A stretch of 64,000 nucleotides of DNA, from assembly GCA_022823665.1 (NCBI GenBank), contig JAJEHN010000019.1, positions 62,001-126,000 on the forward strand, read 5' to 3'. Below, piece after piece: positions 1-7,638 of the stretch (positions are counted from its first letter, which is position 1; every line of letters begins with the position of its first letter). Origin of the DNA: Thermoanaerobaculia bacterium. GTDB lineage: Bacteria > Acidobacteriota > Thermoanaerobaculia > Multivoradales > Multivoraceae. The position numbers and the translations under genes are program-made. The notes beneath the pieces are model-generated. The model was not told the origin of the DNA. It was given only the letters and a program-made list of their open reading frames with translations, and made no database searches.

Positions 1-108
1 AGGGACATCGACGGCCGCGTCATCACCGAGTCGTTCGAACTCACGACCCTCGCCCGCCGCCCGATCGCGTTCGTCCCATCATATGAAATGACCGATCGGG
101 AACCATAG
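1..108 (+). CDS. C-terminal end of an unidentified protein (partial)
   Basis: An open frame enters from the left edge and runs 35 codons to a TAG at 106-108. It is the only long open frame in this corner and it converges on the bactofilin gene 25 bases further on. The visible tail (ending SYEMTDREP) has mixed hydrophobic and charged residues that look like real coding sequence rather than GC-rich shadow. I do not recognise the family. The 5' part, and so any function, lies outside the window. Confidence 0.35.
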   Translation, partial: RDIDGRVITESFELTTLARRPIAFVPSYEMTDREP

Positions 109-133
109 GCGGGCCCCGGGGCTCGGCGAGAGC

Positions 134-577
134 TCAGTGGGCTACGTGTCCCTCGGGCTCGGACTCGCCTTCTCTCCCGCCGGCCGACTCGACCATCGCC
201 GGCTCTTCGGCGGCGGGCGGCTGGGAAGGCCTCGCGTTCATCGTGCACTGGCCCTGGAAGAAGGCGCCGCTCTCGATGACGAGGACCGGGGCGTGGATCT
301 CTCCTTCGACCCGGCCCTTGGCGCCGATCTCGGTCCGTCGCGAGGTCTCGACCCGCCCCTCGAGACGGCCTGACACATGGAGTTCGCCTACAGCGACGAC
401 GCCTTCCACGACACCGCCCTCACCGACGATCAACTGTCCTTCCGACTCCACGGTGCCCTTGAACCGGCCATGCACCCGGAAGGTGTTTTCGAATCGAAGT
501 TCCCCGTGGACCTCGCAGCCGGCGTCAAGAAAGCCATTCAATTCTCCAGGGGAGCCGGTTCTCAGGTTCTTGGACAT
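134..577 (-). CDS. Bactofilin family cytoskeletal protein
   Basis: A 147-residue protein of the bactofilin (DUF583/CcmA-like) family. The central part, about residues 18-112, is built of short glycine- and valine-rich repeats (VEGVVAVGELHVSGRLEG is typical) that form the right-handed beta-helix of bactofilins. Flexible tails flank it, the C-terminal one rich in Pro, Glu and Gly. Bactofilins polymerise into nucleotide-independent filaments on the inner membrane. They act in cell shape, peptidoglycan enzyme placement and, in Myxococcus, as a scaffold for ParABS. It lies 24 bases downstream of parB on the same strand, so a link to origin segregation is plausible here too; that is inference. Start is ATG at 577. 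Family assignment is firm, exact role is not. Confidence 0.9.
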   Translation of the reverse strand: MSKNLRTGSPGELNGFLDAGCEVHGELRFENTFRVHGRFKGTVESEGQLIVGEGGVVEGVVAVGELHVSGRLEGRVETSRRTEIGAKGRVEGEIHAPVLVIESGAFFQGQCTMNARPSQPPAAEEPAMVESAGGREGESEPEGHVAH

Positions 578-601
578 AGCTCAGCACACTCCGACGTTTG
601 G

Positions 602-1477
602 TCACTCCGCCGACAGCCGTTCGTAGAGGCGAATCAGCTCCGGTTCGGAGTGGAAGTGGATCTTGAGGACGCCGCCGCCACGCGCGCGGCGGCTGATTTC
701 GACTCGGGTCTGCAGTCTACGCGTCAATCGCTCGACCGCGTGCACGGTATCGGGGTCGCTCCCGCCAGCCTTGGCTGTCGCGGCGGGTTTCCTGCCCGGC
801 CCGGAGGAAGCGATCCGCTCCAACTCGCGGGCACTCAACGATTCGCGCTCGGCTCGCGCCGCCAGTTCGACCTGGCTTTTCTCGTCTCCGAGCGAAAGCA
901 GCGGCCGCGCCTGGCCCGCGGTCAGCGCTCCGGACCGGATCCGCTGCTGGACCGCCTCAGGCAGGCGCAACAGGCGCAACGAGTTCGCGACGGCGGCCCT
1001 GCTGCGGCCCACGCGGTCCGCGACCTCCCGCTGCGACAGTCCGAACTCCTCGCTCAGCGCCCGAAAGGCCTCGGCCTCTTCCAGTGCGTTCAGATCGGCA
1101 CGCTGCAGGTTCTCGACCAGCGCGAGCTCAAGGAGCTCGCCGTCGCTCTCCACCTCGCGGAAGACGACCGGTACCGTCTCCAGCCCGGCCTTGCGAGCCG
1201 CGCGCCAGCGGCGTTCCCCCGCAACGATTCGATAAGCGCCGTTGCGATCGGGATCTGCCGTAACGACCAGGGGCTGGAGCACTCCCCGCTTCGCGATGGA
1301 CCCGGCGAGGCCAGCCAGTTCGGCGTCGTCGAACTGGTCGCGCGGCTGGCGACTGTTCGGCTCGAGCTGAGCGACGGGCAGCTCCCGTACGGCCCGTGGA
1401 GAGGTCGGCGGAAGAGCGCCGCTATCGGCGAAAAGGGCATCGAGCCCACGGCCGAGTCCAGGGCGCCGGCCGCTCAT
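602..1477 (-). CDS. parB: Chromosome partitioning protein ParB (Spo0J)
   Basis: A 291-residue ParB that binds parS near the origin, spreads as a CTP-dependent sliding clamp and stimulates ParA. The N-terminus (GLGRGLDALFAD, residues 7-18) is the usual ParA-contacting segment. The CTP-binding signature GERRWRAA is at residues 87-94, the second conserved box ENLQRADLN at 122-130, and a helix-turn-helix (LSQREVADRVGRSRAAV) follows at about 148-163. The C-terminal region (about 230-291) would be the dimer domain. The ATG overlaps the parA stop by four bases (ATGA), indicating translational coupling. Two parS sites lie 1.4 kb upstream near the rsmG start, so the whole ParABS set is present. Length is normal for the family. 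Confidence 0.97.
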   Translation of the reverse strand: MSGRRPGLGRGLDALFADSGALPPTSPRAVRELPVAQLEPNSRQPRDQFDDAELAGLAGSIAKRGVLQPLVVTADPDRNGAYRIVAGERRWRAARKAGLETVPVVFREVESDGELLELALVENLQRADLNALEEAEAFRALSEEFGLSQREVADRVGRSRAAVANSLRLLRLPEAVQQRIRSGALTAGQARPLLSLGDEKSQVELAARAERESLSARELERIASSGPGRKPAATAKAGGSDPDTVHAVERLTRRLQTRVEISRRARGGGVLKIHFHSEPELIRLYERLSAE

Positions 1478-2235
1478 CGGGAACGGCGGCCCGCCAGTTC
1501 GTGCGCCAGACCCAGGTACGCCTGCGAACCCTTGCTCTTGATGTCGTACTGCAGGACCGGCATACCGTAGCTTGGAGCTTCCGCGAGGCGAACGTTGCGC
1601 GGGACGATCGTATCGCAGACGATCGATCCGAAGTGTTTGCGCACCTCCTTCGCCACGTCCCGTGACAGGTTCGTGCGATCGTCGTACATGGTCAGCACGA
1701 CGCCGGCGATCTCCAGCTCGGGCCGCCCCAACTCACGCACCCGCTGCACGGTCGCCAGCAGCTCGCTGATCCCCTCGAGTGCGAAGTACTCGCACTGGAG
1801 CGGCACGACGACCGCGTCGGCCGCGAACAGCGCGTTGAGCGTCAACCGGCCCAGCGCCGGAGGGCAATCGATGAAGATCCGTTCGTACCGGGCATCCAGT
1901 TCCTCTAACGATGACAGGAGCCGCCGGATCCAATGTTCATCACGTTGCAGGCCGAACTCGGCGCCCACCAGGTCCCGGTTGGCCGGGAGCAGGTCGAGAT
2001 ACGGGAAGCCGCTGGCGACGATCACATCGCCGGCGCTCGCCTCGCCGGACAGTACGTCGAACAGCGTCGGCGGCCGGCCCGACCAGCCGACGCCGCGGCT
2101 CGCATTACCCTGCGGATCGCTGTCCACCAGCAGGACCCTGCGCTCCATGGCGCCGAACGCCGCCGCCAGGTTGATCGCCGATGTCGTCTTGCCGACGCCG
2201 CCCTTCTGATTGGCGACCGCCAGGACGTCAGTCAC
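1474..2235 (-). CDS. parA: Chromosome partitioning ATPase ParA (Soj)
   Basis: A 253-residue ParA/Soj ATPase of the deviant Walker type. The motif KGGVGKTT at residues 11-18 carries both the signature Lys (K11) and the P-loop Lys (K16). The Walker A' region DSDPQGNAS and the later FIDCPPALG box are present. ATP-bound ParA dimers coat the nucleoid and are displaced by ParB-parS complexes, pulling origins apart; in several bacteria Soj also modulates DnaA. The start is GTG at 2235, overlapping the rsmG stop by eight bases, and the stop overlaps parB by four, so rsmG-parA-parB is a tightly coupled transcription unit. The length is that of short chromosomal Soj proteins without an N-terminal DNA-binding extension. 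Confidence 0.97.
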   Translation of the reverse strand: MTDVLAVANQKGGVGKTTSAINLAAAFGAMERRVLLVDSDPQGNASRGVGWSGRPPTLFDVLSGEASAGDVIVASGFPYLDLLPANRDLVGAEFGLQRDEHWIRRLLSSLEELDARYERIFIDCPPALGRLTLNALFAADAVVVPLQCEYFALEGISELLATVQRVRELGRPELEIAGVVLTMYDDRTNLSRDVAKEVRKHFGSIVCDTIVPRNVRLAEAPSYGMPVLQYDIKSKGSQAYLGLAHELAGRRSR

Positions 2236-2875
2236 GGCGAAGCGGCCGGAGGCAGAGAATCCGCCGGTGTGGACTGTCAGGCAGATTCATCTCTTGTTCC
2301 ACAGCACAGATATCCAACAGACCGCTCGCAACGCGGCGGCCGGCCCACACCACGAGGCGTCCTTCATTCGGCAACGCTTCCACAAGGCGGATCACCGTGG
2401 CCTCCGGAAGCCGAAGGCCACGAGTCGTCGCGCACTCTACCGCCGCCGCGAGCCGCACAGCGAGTTCGGCATCGAACCGCTGCCTGACGATCCTGACGTT
2501 CGGCAGATCGAGCTCCCGCGCTGCCTCCGCCAGGAATGCCGCCTTCCGTTCACGCGCTTCGACGAGAGTCACCGGCCGTTCGGGATGAAGCGCCGCAAGC
2601 ACCAGGCCCGGAAACCCGGCGCCGCTGCCGATATCGAGAAGCCCGGGCTCACCGTCGCCTTCTCCCATCGAGGCTCGCCAGTACACCCTGGCCGCGACCG
2701 ACTCCGCGTAGTGGCGACGAATCCACTCCGCCGGCTCCGCTTCACCGACCAGCCGGACCACCCGGTTCCAGCGTTCCAGGAGTTCCGCATGACACGCCAG
2801 CCGATCAACCGCTTCCGGCGGCAACTCGGCGCCGAACTCTCGCTGAAACAGATCACGGTGTTTCACGTGAAACAC
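2228..2875 (-). CDS. rsmG: 16S rRNA (guanine-N7) methyltransferase RsmG (GidB)
   Basis: A 215-residue SAM-dependent methyltransferase that in characterised bacteria makes m7G527 in the 530 loop of 16S rRNA. The glycine-rich SAM-binding motif LLDIGSGAGFPGLVLA is at residues 79-94, and ERWNRVVRLVG at 34-44 is typical of the N-terminal helix region. The only in-frame start upstream of conserved sequence is GTG at 2875 (or the internal GTG at 2866). Both lie inside a perfect parS palindrome, so the protein begins MFHVKH, an echo of the parS sequence. A stop codon in the second parS blocks any longer form, and no Shine-Dalgarno is visible. The stop overlaps parA by eight bases. mnmE and mnmG, often adjacent, are missing. 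Confidence 0.95.
   Translation of the reverse strand: MFHVKHRDLFQREFGAELPPEAVDRLACHAELLERWNRVVRLVGEAEPAEWIRRHYAESVAARVYWRASMGEGDGEPGLLDIGSGAGFPGLVLAALHPERPVTLVEARERKAAFLAEAARELDLPNVRIVRQRFDAELAVRLAAAVECATTRGLRLPEATVIRLVEALPNEGRLVVWAGRRVASGLLDICAVEQEMNLPDSPHRRILCLRPLRRD
2858..2875. other. parS site 1 (ParB binding centromere)
   Basis: GTGTTTCACGTGAAACAC is a perfect 18-bp palindrome containing the full 16-bp parS consensus (2859-2874). It overlaps the GTG start of rsmG. Its position 0.6-1.4 kb upstream of parA and parB and within 13 kb of dnaA is where origin-proximal parS sites are expected. Confidence 0.95.
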
Positions 2876-2895
2876 CTGCGAGTGAGTGGCGCGGG

Positions 2896-2911
2896 TGTTT
2901 CACGTGAAACC
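2896..2911. other. parS site 2 (ParB binding centromere)
   Basis: TGTTTCACGTGAAACC matches the 16-bp parS consensus at 15 positions, the last base being C instead of A. It begins 21 bases beyond the end of site 1's 16-bp consensus, immediately upstream of rsmG. Two closely spaced parS sites would form one nucleation cluster for ParB. Confidence 0.9.
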
Positions 2912-3019
2912 ATCGCCGCTGACCGTTCCCACCGCACCAGTCCGTCGAGGCTATCTCTCGCGAGAGAAGTAGCCGGCCTTTCAGCCATAGCAGCGAAGCG
3001 GCGGAAACCGAAGAAGACA

Positions 3020-3093
3020 GCCGCCGGCCAGAGCCGGCGACGATCTTCCTGGCCGCCTGCGGCGGCAGCGGGTCGGAAGACCCGCGCACCCAG
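3020..3093 (+). repeat. Triple-hairpin repeat, copy 1 (diverged)
   Basis: The right part (3051-3093) is close to copies at 25697-25767 and 26820-26889. It has a GCCGCC/GGCGGC hairpin, then GGGTC-GGAA-GACCC, then GCGCACCCAG. The left part (CCGCCGGCCAGAGCCGGCG) is more diverged but keeps a hairpin. It lies in intergenic DNA, as does copy 3. Confidence 0.65.
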
Positions 3094-3185
3094 AGCACCG
3101 TTGTCGACGTGGCGTGAGGCTGTACTGCAATCACAGCTTCCGAAAGACGACCTGCGGCCGCCGACCCGCCAGCTAACATCCTCCA

Positions 3186-3366
3186 GTCAGTCGCGGAGGC
3201 CTGAGGGGAGGGGTCCCCAGCGGGCTGGAGCCAAGCGACTGCCGTAGAGCCTCCCCTGCCGACGCCCTCCCGGAGCGCCGGCGACCGAAGTGAGCGCTGA
3301 CCCTCCATCCACCAAGAGAGCGTGAGCGTCCGCTGGGACCCCTCCCCTCAGGCCTCCGTGACTGAC
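3186..3366 (+). repeat. Palindromic element E1 (181 bp, variable arms, conserved core)
   Basis: The left arm (3186-3223) and right arm (3330-3366) are inverted repeats of 38 and 37 bases with one mismatch and one extra base. The middle of the arms (GGAGGCCTGAGGGG) is unique to this copy, while the inner ends (TCCCAGCGG type) and the outer CAGTC/GACGGG borders recur in other copies. The 106-base core (3224-3329) begins GCTGGAG and ends GCGTGAGCGT, as in the copies at 10.4-11.0 kb and 27.0 kb. It lies 36 bases downstream of the khpB stop on the plus-strand side. It does not code. Confidence 0.85.
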
Positions 3367-3402
3367 GGGTGCAAGCCGCCGCCGTCACGCCGTGCGACGC
3401 CG

Positions 3403-4248
3403 CTACAGCAGGCGGATGCTGACGCGTTTGAAGTAGCCGTTGCCCTGGCTCTCCGTCTCGACGTCCGGGTCGTCGGCCAGGGCCAGGTGGACGATGCGGC
3501 GGTCCGCCGGGTTCATGGGGCGCAGGGTGCGCGTGCCGCCGCGGTCGACGACCTCCTCGGCTACGCGGCGGGCGAGGCCTCTCAGCCGCGCTTCCTTCTT
3601 GTCCTGGTAGCCGCGGCTGTCGAGACGGCACGGGATGATTCGGCCGACCTGGCCGTACATGACCCGCGGCAGAAGGTGCTGCAATGCCAGCAGAACCTGC
3701 CCTTCGTCCTCGACGAGCAACTCCTCATCCACGCCTTCGATCTCGATCTCCAACCTCTCACCGGCCAGGACGATCTCCGCCGACACTTCGAGATCGGCCA
3801 GGTCCAGCAGTTGATCCAGCGCCGCATGCGCGATCGCGACGACGTCTCCGGAGACCTGCTCGGGCGCCTCCGCTTCGACCGGCACCGTCGGATCCTCCTC
3901 CGACGCCACCCCATCATCGTCCGCGAACGCCATCCCATCGTCCGCCGCCGCCACCGCATCATCGTCCGCGGACGCCGACTCCGCCACCGCGGGAACTGTC
4001 GTTTCGACGACAGGCTCCGCCACGACCTCGGCGCGATCGTCGTTCCCGGCGGAATCGCCGTCGACGCTCCGACCGACGCTGGCCGGGTCGACACGAATCA
4101 CGACCCGACGGTGCTTCACGAAACCGTGCCGTTTCTCCACCCGGTCGAAGGCGATCTGCTCCGGCGACACGCCGAAGTGGTTCGCGGCCGCCAGGATGGC
4201 CCGGGCCTCCGTCTCGCCCGAGAAAAACATGCTGTTCATCGCATTCAT
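3403..4248 (-). CDS. khpB: RNA-binding protein KhpB (Jag/SpoIIIJ-associated, R3H)
   Basis: A 281-residue protein with the three parts of the Jag/KhpB family. A Jag-N domain is at residues 7-52, a KH-like domain at about 136-215, and a C-terminal R3H domain at about 218-281 ending in ADRRIVHLAL...GYFKRVSIRL. Between the first two lies an acidic, Ala/Asp/Glu-rich linker (about 60-135) that is unusually long and probably disordered. KhpB binds RNA, usually with KhpA, and affects cell division and elongation in Gram-positives. The gene follows yidC by 16 bases on the same strand, the standard yidC-jag pairing. M1, M4 and M7 are all possible starts. AAGG eight bases before M1 supports ATG at 4248. 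Confidence 0.92.
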   Translation of the reverse strand: MNAMNSMFFSGETEARAILAAANHFGVSPEQIAFDRVEKRHGFVKHRRVVIRVDPASVGRSVDGDSAGNDDRAEVVAEPVVETTVPAVAESASADDDAVAAADDGMAFADDDGVASEEDPTVPVEAEAPEQVSGDVVAIAHAALDQLLDLADLEVSAEIVLAGERLEIEIEGVDEELLVEDEGQVLLALQHLLPRVMYGQVGRIIPCRLDSRGYQDKKEARLRGLARRVAEEVVDRGGTRTLRPMNPADRRIVHLALADDPDVETESQGNGYFKRVSIRLL

Positions 4249-4264
4249 CGCTGCTACCTTGCCC

Positions 4265-6007
4265 TCACTTCTTCTTCGTCTCGGTCGTCTGCGCGGCGAC
4301 TTCGCCGCCCAGGTAACCCCTCTTCTTCAACTTGTTGTACACGCCGGTCTGCACGATGCCCAGCAGGTTGTTCGTCAACCAGTAGAGAACCAGGCCGCTG
4401 GGGAAGCTGAACGAGAAGATCGTGAACCAGATCGGCATCGTGTTGATGATCAGCTTCTGGGTCTTGTTCGCCGGCGGCGGCAGCATCCGCTGCTGGAGGA
4501 ACTGGGACGCCCCCATGATGAGAGGCAGCACGTAGATCGGATCCGGCAGGGCCAGGTTCCCGATCCAGCCGAGCCACGCCGCATCCCAAAGCTCGACCGC
4601 CTCGCTCAGGAGACGGAAGAAGCCGAAGAAGACGGGCATCTGGAACAGGATCGGCAGGCAGCCGCTGGCCGGGTTCACGCCTTCCTCCCGGAACAGCGCC
4701 TGAATCTCCTCGTTCATCTTGCGCTGCTGGTCCATGCGGGGCCGGCCTTTGCCGTCCTTGAGCTTGGGCCGGTACTTCGCGCGGATCGCTTCCATTCGCG
4801 GATTCAGCTTCTGGATCCGCTGCATGGAGACCTGACTCTTGTGTGTCAGCGGGAACAGAACGAGCCGGATCACCACCGTCATCAGGACGATGCTCCAGCC
4901 GTAGTTCGCCACGACGTTGTCGTAAATCCAGCGTAAACCGAACTGGAGAGGTCGGGAGATGACGCCGAAGAACCCGTACCGGACCGTCTTCTGCAGTTCC
5001 ACCCGCATCGCCGCCAGCGCGTCGTACTGCTTGTCGCCGAAGTAGGCCCGTCCGGCGAGCTGGCCGCCCGAGGCGTCGAGCACCAGCATCAGGTCACGGG
5101 TCAGGTCTTCGGTCGTGACGTCGCCGGCCTCGACCAGGGTGAAGCCGCGCAGGCTGCCGTCGGCCTCGTCCAGGTTCCCCACCGGTAGAGCCCGAACCGC
5201 GCCCCGTGCCCCTGACGGAATGACCGCGGTGATGAAGTAACGGTCTTCAAGAGCCACCCAGCGCGCGCCTTCGCCGAGCTGCTGCGGATCCTCCGCCCGC
5301 CGCGGCTCGAGGGACTCCATGTCGCCGCCCGCGAACCACGTTGCTGCCCGCCGTTGCTGGCTCGACAGCCGGCTCTCGAGCTCGTCCACGCTCGGATTCC
5401 GGATGCCGGGACCGAGCACCAGACCCCAGGCGTCGCCTGGCGACTCGACCTCGTAGAGGAAGGTCAGGCCACCGCCCTGGGTGTTCACCGTCGGAATGCG
5501 GAACGTCTTCGTCGCCGAGCCGCGGTCTCCGCTGTAGCGGAAAACGACCCGCTCGTCGCCGTTCTCCCTGGAACGTTCCACGACGAACAGGGCGTCGTTG
5601 AGCGGCGAGTCCCCCTGCGGACCCGACAGGCCGAACGGCCAAGGCTGGCCCGGCTCGCGCCGACGCACGAGTTCAACGGGTTCGGCGCCGTCCGGGCGCA
5701 GCAGTTCGAAGGACAGCAACTGCGCGCCCCGGTTCGTGAACTCGAGTCTGGCGTTGCCGGACTCGACAACCACCCTCTCCTCCAGGGACGCTTCCACCCG
5801 TTCGAAGACCGCCAGCGGCTCCGGTGCGCTCTCCGCCTGCCTCGCCGGAACCGGCACCGCCGTCTCCGACGGTGTCCTGGGGGTTTCCTCCCCGACGACG
5901 ACGGGAGTCCGCTCCACCGGCGGTGGCGGCGGAGCCACGAAGGTCGACCAGAGCAGGAGGACGCCGAGCGACAGCAGCGCCGCCAGGAGGAGTCTGCGGT
6001 TGTCCAT
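4265..6007 (-). CDS. yidC: Membrane protein insertase YidC (Oxa1 family)
   Basis: A 580-residue YidC of the Gram-negative type. Residues 5-24 (LLLAALLSLGVLLLWS) form the N-terminal membrane anchor. A proline-rich hinge and a large periplasmic beta-sandwich domain follow to about residue 335. The conserved insertase core with five membrane segments covers about 345-555 and includes NYGWSIVLMTVVIRLVLFPL and MPVFFGFFRLL. It ends in a basic tail. The enzyme inserts membrane proteins alone or with SecYEG and receives SRP substrates. The frame stays open 63 codons upstream, but MDNRRLLLAALL at 6007 is the family start. The upstream part overlaps yidD and shows no homology. It lies eight bases after yidD in the rpmH-rnpA-yidD-yidC-khpB order. 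Confidence 0.96.
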   Translation of the reverse strand: MDNRRLLLAALLSLGVLLLWSTFVAPPPPPVERTPVVVGEETPRTPSETAVPVPARQAESAPEPLAVFERVEASLEERVVVESGNARLEFTNRGAQLLSFELLRPDGAEPVELVRRREPGQPWPFGLSGPQGDSPLNDALFVVERSRENGDERVVFRYSGDRGSATKTFRIPTVNTQGGGLTFLYEVESPGDAWGLVLGPGIRNPSVDELESRLSSQQRRAATWFAGGDMESLEPRRAEDPQQLGEGARWVALEDRYFITAVIPSGARGAVRALPVGNLDEADGSLRGFTLVEAGDVTTEDLTRDLMLVLDASGGQLAGRAYFGDKQYDALAAMRVELQKTVRYGFFGVISRPLQFGLRWIYDNVVANYGWSIVLMTVVIRLVLFPLTHKSQVSMQRIQKLNPRMEAIRAKYRPKLKDGKGRPRMDQQRKMNEEIQALFREEGVNPASGCLPILFQMPVFFGFFRLLSEAVELWDAAWLGWIGNLALPDPIYVLPLIMGASQFLQQRMLPPPANKTQKLIINTMPIWFTIFSFSFPSGLVLYWLTNNLLGIVQTGVYNKLKKRGYLGGEVAAQTTETKKK

Positions 6008-6015
6008 CGGTTCAG

Positions 6016-6273
6016 CTAGCCCTTGGCCGCCCCGGGTTCCACCCTCCGCGCGGCTGGCGGCGGCAGGTCGATCCCGCCTCGCCCCAGAGGCTGGCAGCGC
6101 AGAAGTCTGCCGATCGTCAACCAGGTTCCCGCGAACAGGCCGCGGCTCCTGAGGGCGAGCTGACCGTACTCGGAACAGGTCGGACTGAAGCGGCAAGCCC
6201 TCGGGAGCAATGGCGAAAGCCAGCGCTTGTACCCGCGGAGCACCGCTACGGCGAACCTCACCAGCGGGTTCAT
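6016..6273 (-). CDS. yidD: Membrane protein insertion efficiency factor YidD
   Basis: An 85-residue YidD protein. The family signature is complete: a basic amphipathic N-terminus (LRGYKRWLSPLLPRACRF) followed by FSPTCSEYGQLALRSRGLFAG with both conserved Cys residues, and the RLLRCQPLGRGGIDLPP segment with the third. YidD associates with the inner membrane and assists YidC-dependent insertion. The start codon overlaps the rnpA stop by four bases, showing translational coupling, and yidC begins eight bases downstream of its stop. Length is normal. The order rpmH-rnpA-yidD-yidC is nearly universal. Confidence 0.95.
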   Translation of the reverse strand: MNPLVRFAVAVLRGYKRWLSPLLPRACRFSPTCSEYGQLALRSRGLFAGTWLTIGRLLRCQPLGRGGIDLPPPAARRVEPGAAKG

Positions 6274-6689
6274 CGCCGCGACCTCCCGCGGCCGCGAGAC
6301 CTTCCGGCGGGAACGCCCTGGCTCGTCACCGTCTCGAACAGCCGGTCCAACTCGCGGTAGAACGTCCGGCGGTCCGCGGCGGCCGCGGCCGGCTTCAGAT
6401 GCACTACCACGTCCACCGCCGGTAGCCGGTCCCGCTCCACGACCTGCCGGTAATGCTCGCGCACCCTCCGGCGAAGCCGGTTGCGCGCCACGGCGCCGGC
6501 CACCCGACGACCAGCGGTGAATCCCAGCCGCGCATGCCCGACATCGTTGCGGCGCACGTGGAAGACCGCGAACTGGCCGTGCAGGCGCCGCCCCCGGCGG
6601 TAGACCCGCCGGTAGTCGCTACTCGACCGTATCCGCCCGGCCCCCTGCTCGAAGCCGGAGGTGCGAGCGGGGTTCCCCGATCGGTTCAA
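6270..6689 (-). CDS. rnpA: Ribonuclease P protein component
   Basis: A 139-residue basic protein, the protein subunit that helps the RNase P ribozyme bind and cleave pre-tRNA 5' leaders. The RNR motif region ARNRLRRRVREHYR (about residues 67-80) is diagnostic, preceded by GHARLGFTAGRRVAGAV. The start is TTG at 6689, two bases after the rpmH stop, giving a 15-20 residue N-terminal extension before the conserved SSSDYRRVYRRGRR. No better start is available. The C-terminus is an Arg/Gly-rich tail (GRSRGRGRSRR), longer than in Escherichia coli. The stop overlaps yidD by four bases. Confidence 0.93.
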   Translation of the reverse strand: MNRSGNPARTSGFEQGAGRIRSSSDYRRVYRRGRRLHGQFAVFHVRRNDVGHARLGFTAGRRVAGAVARNRLRRRVREHYRQVVERDRLPAVDVVVHLKPAAAAADRRTFYRELDRLFETVTSQGVPAGRSRGRGRSRR

Positions 6690-6691
6690 CG

Positions 6692-6826
6692 TCAGACCGT
6701 CAGCCGCTTGCGGCCCTTGCGGCGGCGGCGCGACAGGATCGCGCGACCGTGCCGGGTCCTCATCCGCAGACGGAAACCGTGCTTCTTCTTCCGACGCCGA
6801 TTGTTCGGCTGGTATGTCCTCTTCAC
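6692..6826 (-). CDS. rpmH: 50S ribosomal protein L34
   Basis: A 44-residue L34. After the start it reads [20 protein letters not shown], the family signature, and ends GRKRLTV. The start is GTG at 6826, preceded by an AAGGAAGGAAGGAAC purine-rich ribosome-binding stretch. The frame is open further upstream but that part belongs to no L34. It heads the rpmH-rnpA-yidD-yidC-khpB cluster and lies just downstream of two tRNA-Ser genes on the same strand. In many bacteria rpmH is next to dnaA. Here dnaA is 8 kb away, with tadA, SRP RNA, dnaX-recR and mutY between. Confidence 0.97.
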   Translation of the reverse strand: MKRTYQPNNRRRKKKHGFRLRMRTRHGRAILSRRRRKGRKRLTV

Positions 6827-6864
6827 GTTCCTTCCTTCCTTGGGGCGTGTGGCCTTAGGGCGTA

Positions 6865-6954
6865 TGGCGGAGAGGGTGGGATTCGAACCCACGGACCGCG
6901 TAAACGGTCAACGGTTTTCGAGACCGCCCCATTCGACCACTCTGGCACCTCTCC
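6865..6954 (-). tRNA. tRNA-Ser (anticodon CGA)
   Basis: On the minus strand the sequence folds as a class II tRNA of 90 bases. The acceptor is GGAGAGG/CCTCTCC, the anticodon loop CTCGAAA gives anticodon CGA (reads UCG), the variable arm is long (TTGACCGTTTACGCGGTC), and the T arm is GTGGGTTCGAATCCCAC. CCA is encoded at 6865-6867. It lies 38 bases upstream of rpmH on the same strand. Confidence 0.97.
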
Positions 6955-7001
6955 CCGTTTGCTGGCCGCCCGGCGCATCCCGTCCTCCACCGCCCTGGTC
7001 A

Positions 7002-7081
<80 letters not shown>

Positions 7082-7091
<10 letters not shown>

Positions 7092-7558
7092 TCAATCGAA
7101 AGCCCGTTCGACCGTAGACGCCGGAAGAACGCGCGCAACAAAGCTGAGCTCTCCTCCGCCAGGACGCCGGAGCATACCGTGATTCGGTGATTCAGTCCTG
7201 GTTCGCGAACAATGTTCCCGAGCGAGCCGCAGAAGCCACCCTTCGGATCCGCGGCCCCGAACACGAGACGGTCCACCCGTGCGTTGACCATCGCCCCGGC
7301 GCACATGGCGCAGGGCTCGAGGGTCACGTACACCGAGCAGCCGTTCAGCCGCCAGCCCTGCTGTCTGGCCGCGGCCTCCGCCAGGGCGATCATCTCGGCG
7401 TGCGCCAGCGGATCTCCCCAGCTCTCCCTCCGGTTGTGGCCGCGGCCGACGACCACGCCGTCGCGCACGACCACGGCTCCCACCGGAACCTCTCCGGCCA
7501 TGGCGGCCAGCCGGGCCTCGTCCAGGGCCAACTCCATGGCGGTCCGATCGTCCATCAC
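7082..7558 (-). CDS. tadA: tRNA-specific adenosine deaminase TadA
   Basis: A 158-residue cytidine/deoxycytidylate deaminase-fold enzyme that converts A34 to inosine in the tRNA-Arg(ACG) anticodon. The zinc site is complete: HAE at residues 53-55 (His ligand and catalytic Glu) and PCAMC at 82-86 (both Cys ligands). The gene starts GTG-ATG at 7558/7555; either could initiate. Divergent SRP RNA and dnaX begin about 80 bases away, so tadA, SRP RNA and dnaX are neighbours as in Bacillus, but with tadA inverted. The stop TGA (7082-7084) falls inside the following tRNA-Ser(GGA), so transcript processing of the tRNA would cut the end of the tadA message. Confidence 0.95.
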
Positions 7559-7638
7559 TCACGCTAACAGTACGCCCTCCGGGCGATTCACTGTTACCAT
7601 CCAGCCTGGTTCCCGCGGCGGCGAACAGGCTCGGGATC

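Larger units (their letters stand above)
2912..3402. other. Gene-free gap between khpB and rsmG
   Basis: No convincing gene is present. The gap holds, from left to right, a 14-bp perfect palindrome TCTCTCGCGAGAGA at 2954-2967, a copy of the triple-hairpin repeat (3020-3093), about 90 bases of unremarkable sequence, and a complete 181-bp palindromic element (3186-3366). Many bacteria have mnmE and mnmG at this place. Open frames across it are out-of-phase with any known family and run through the repeats. Confidence 0.7.

Noticed and set aside
3186..3366. Insertion sequence or transposase remnant at the palindromic elements
   Set aside because: No transposase-like reading frame lies in any core, and no clear target-site duplication is visible. 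A non-autonomous element remains possible.
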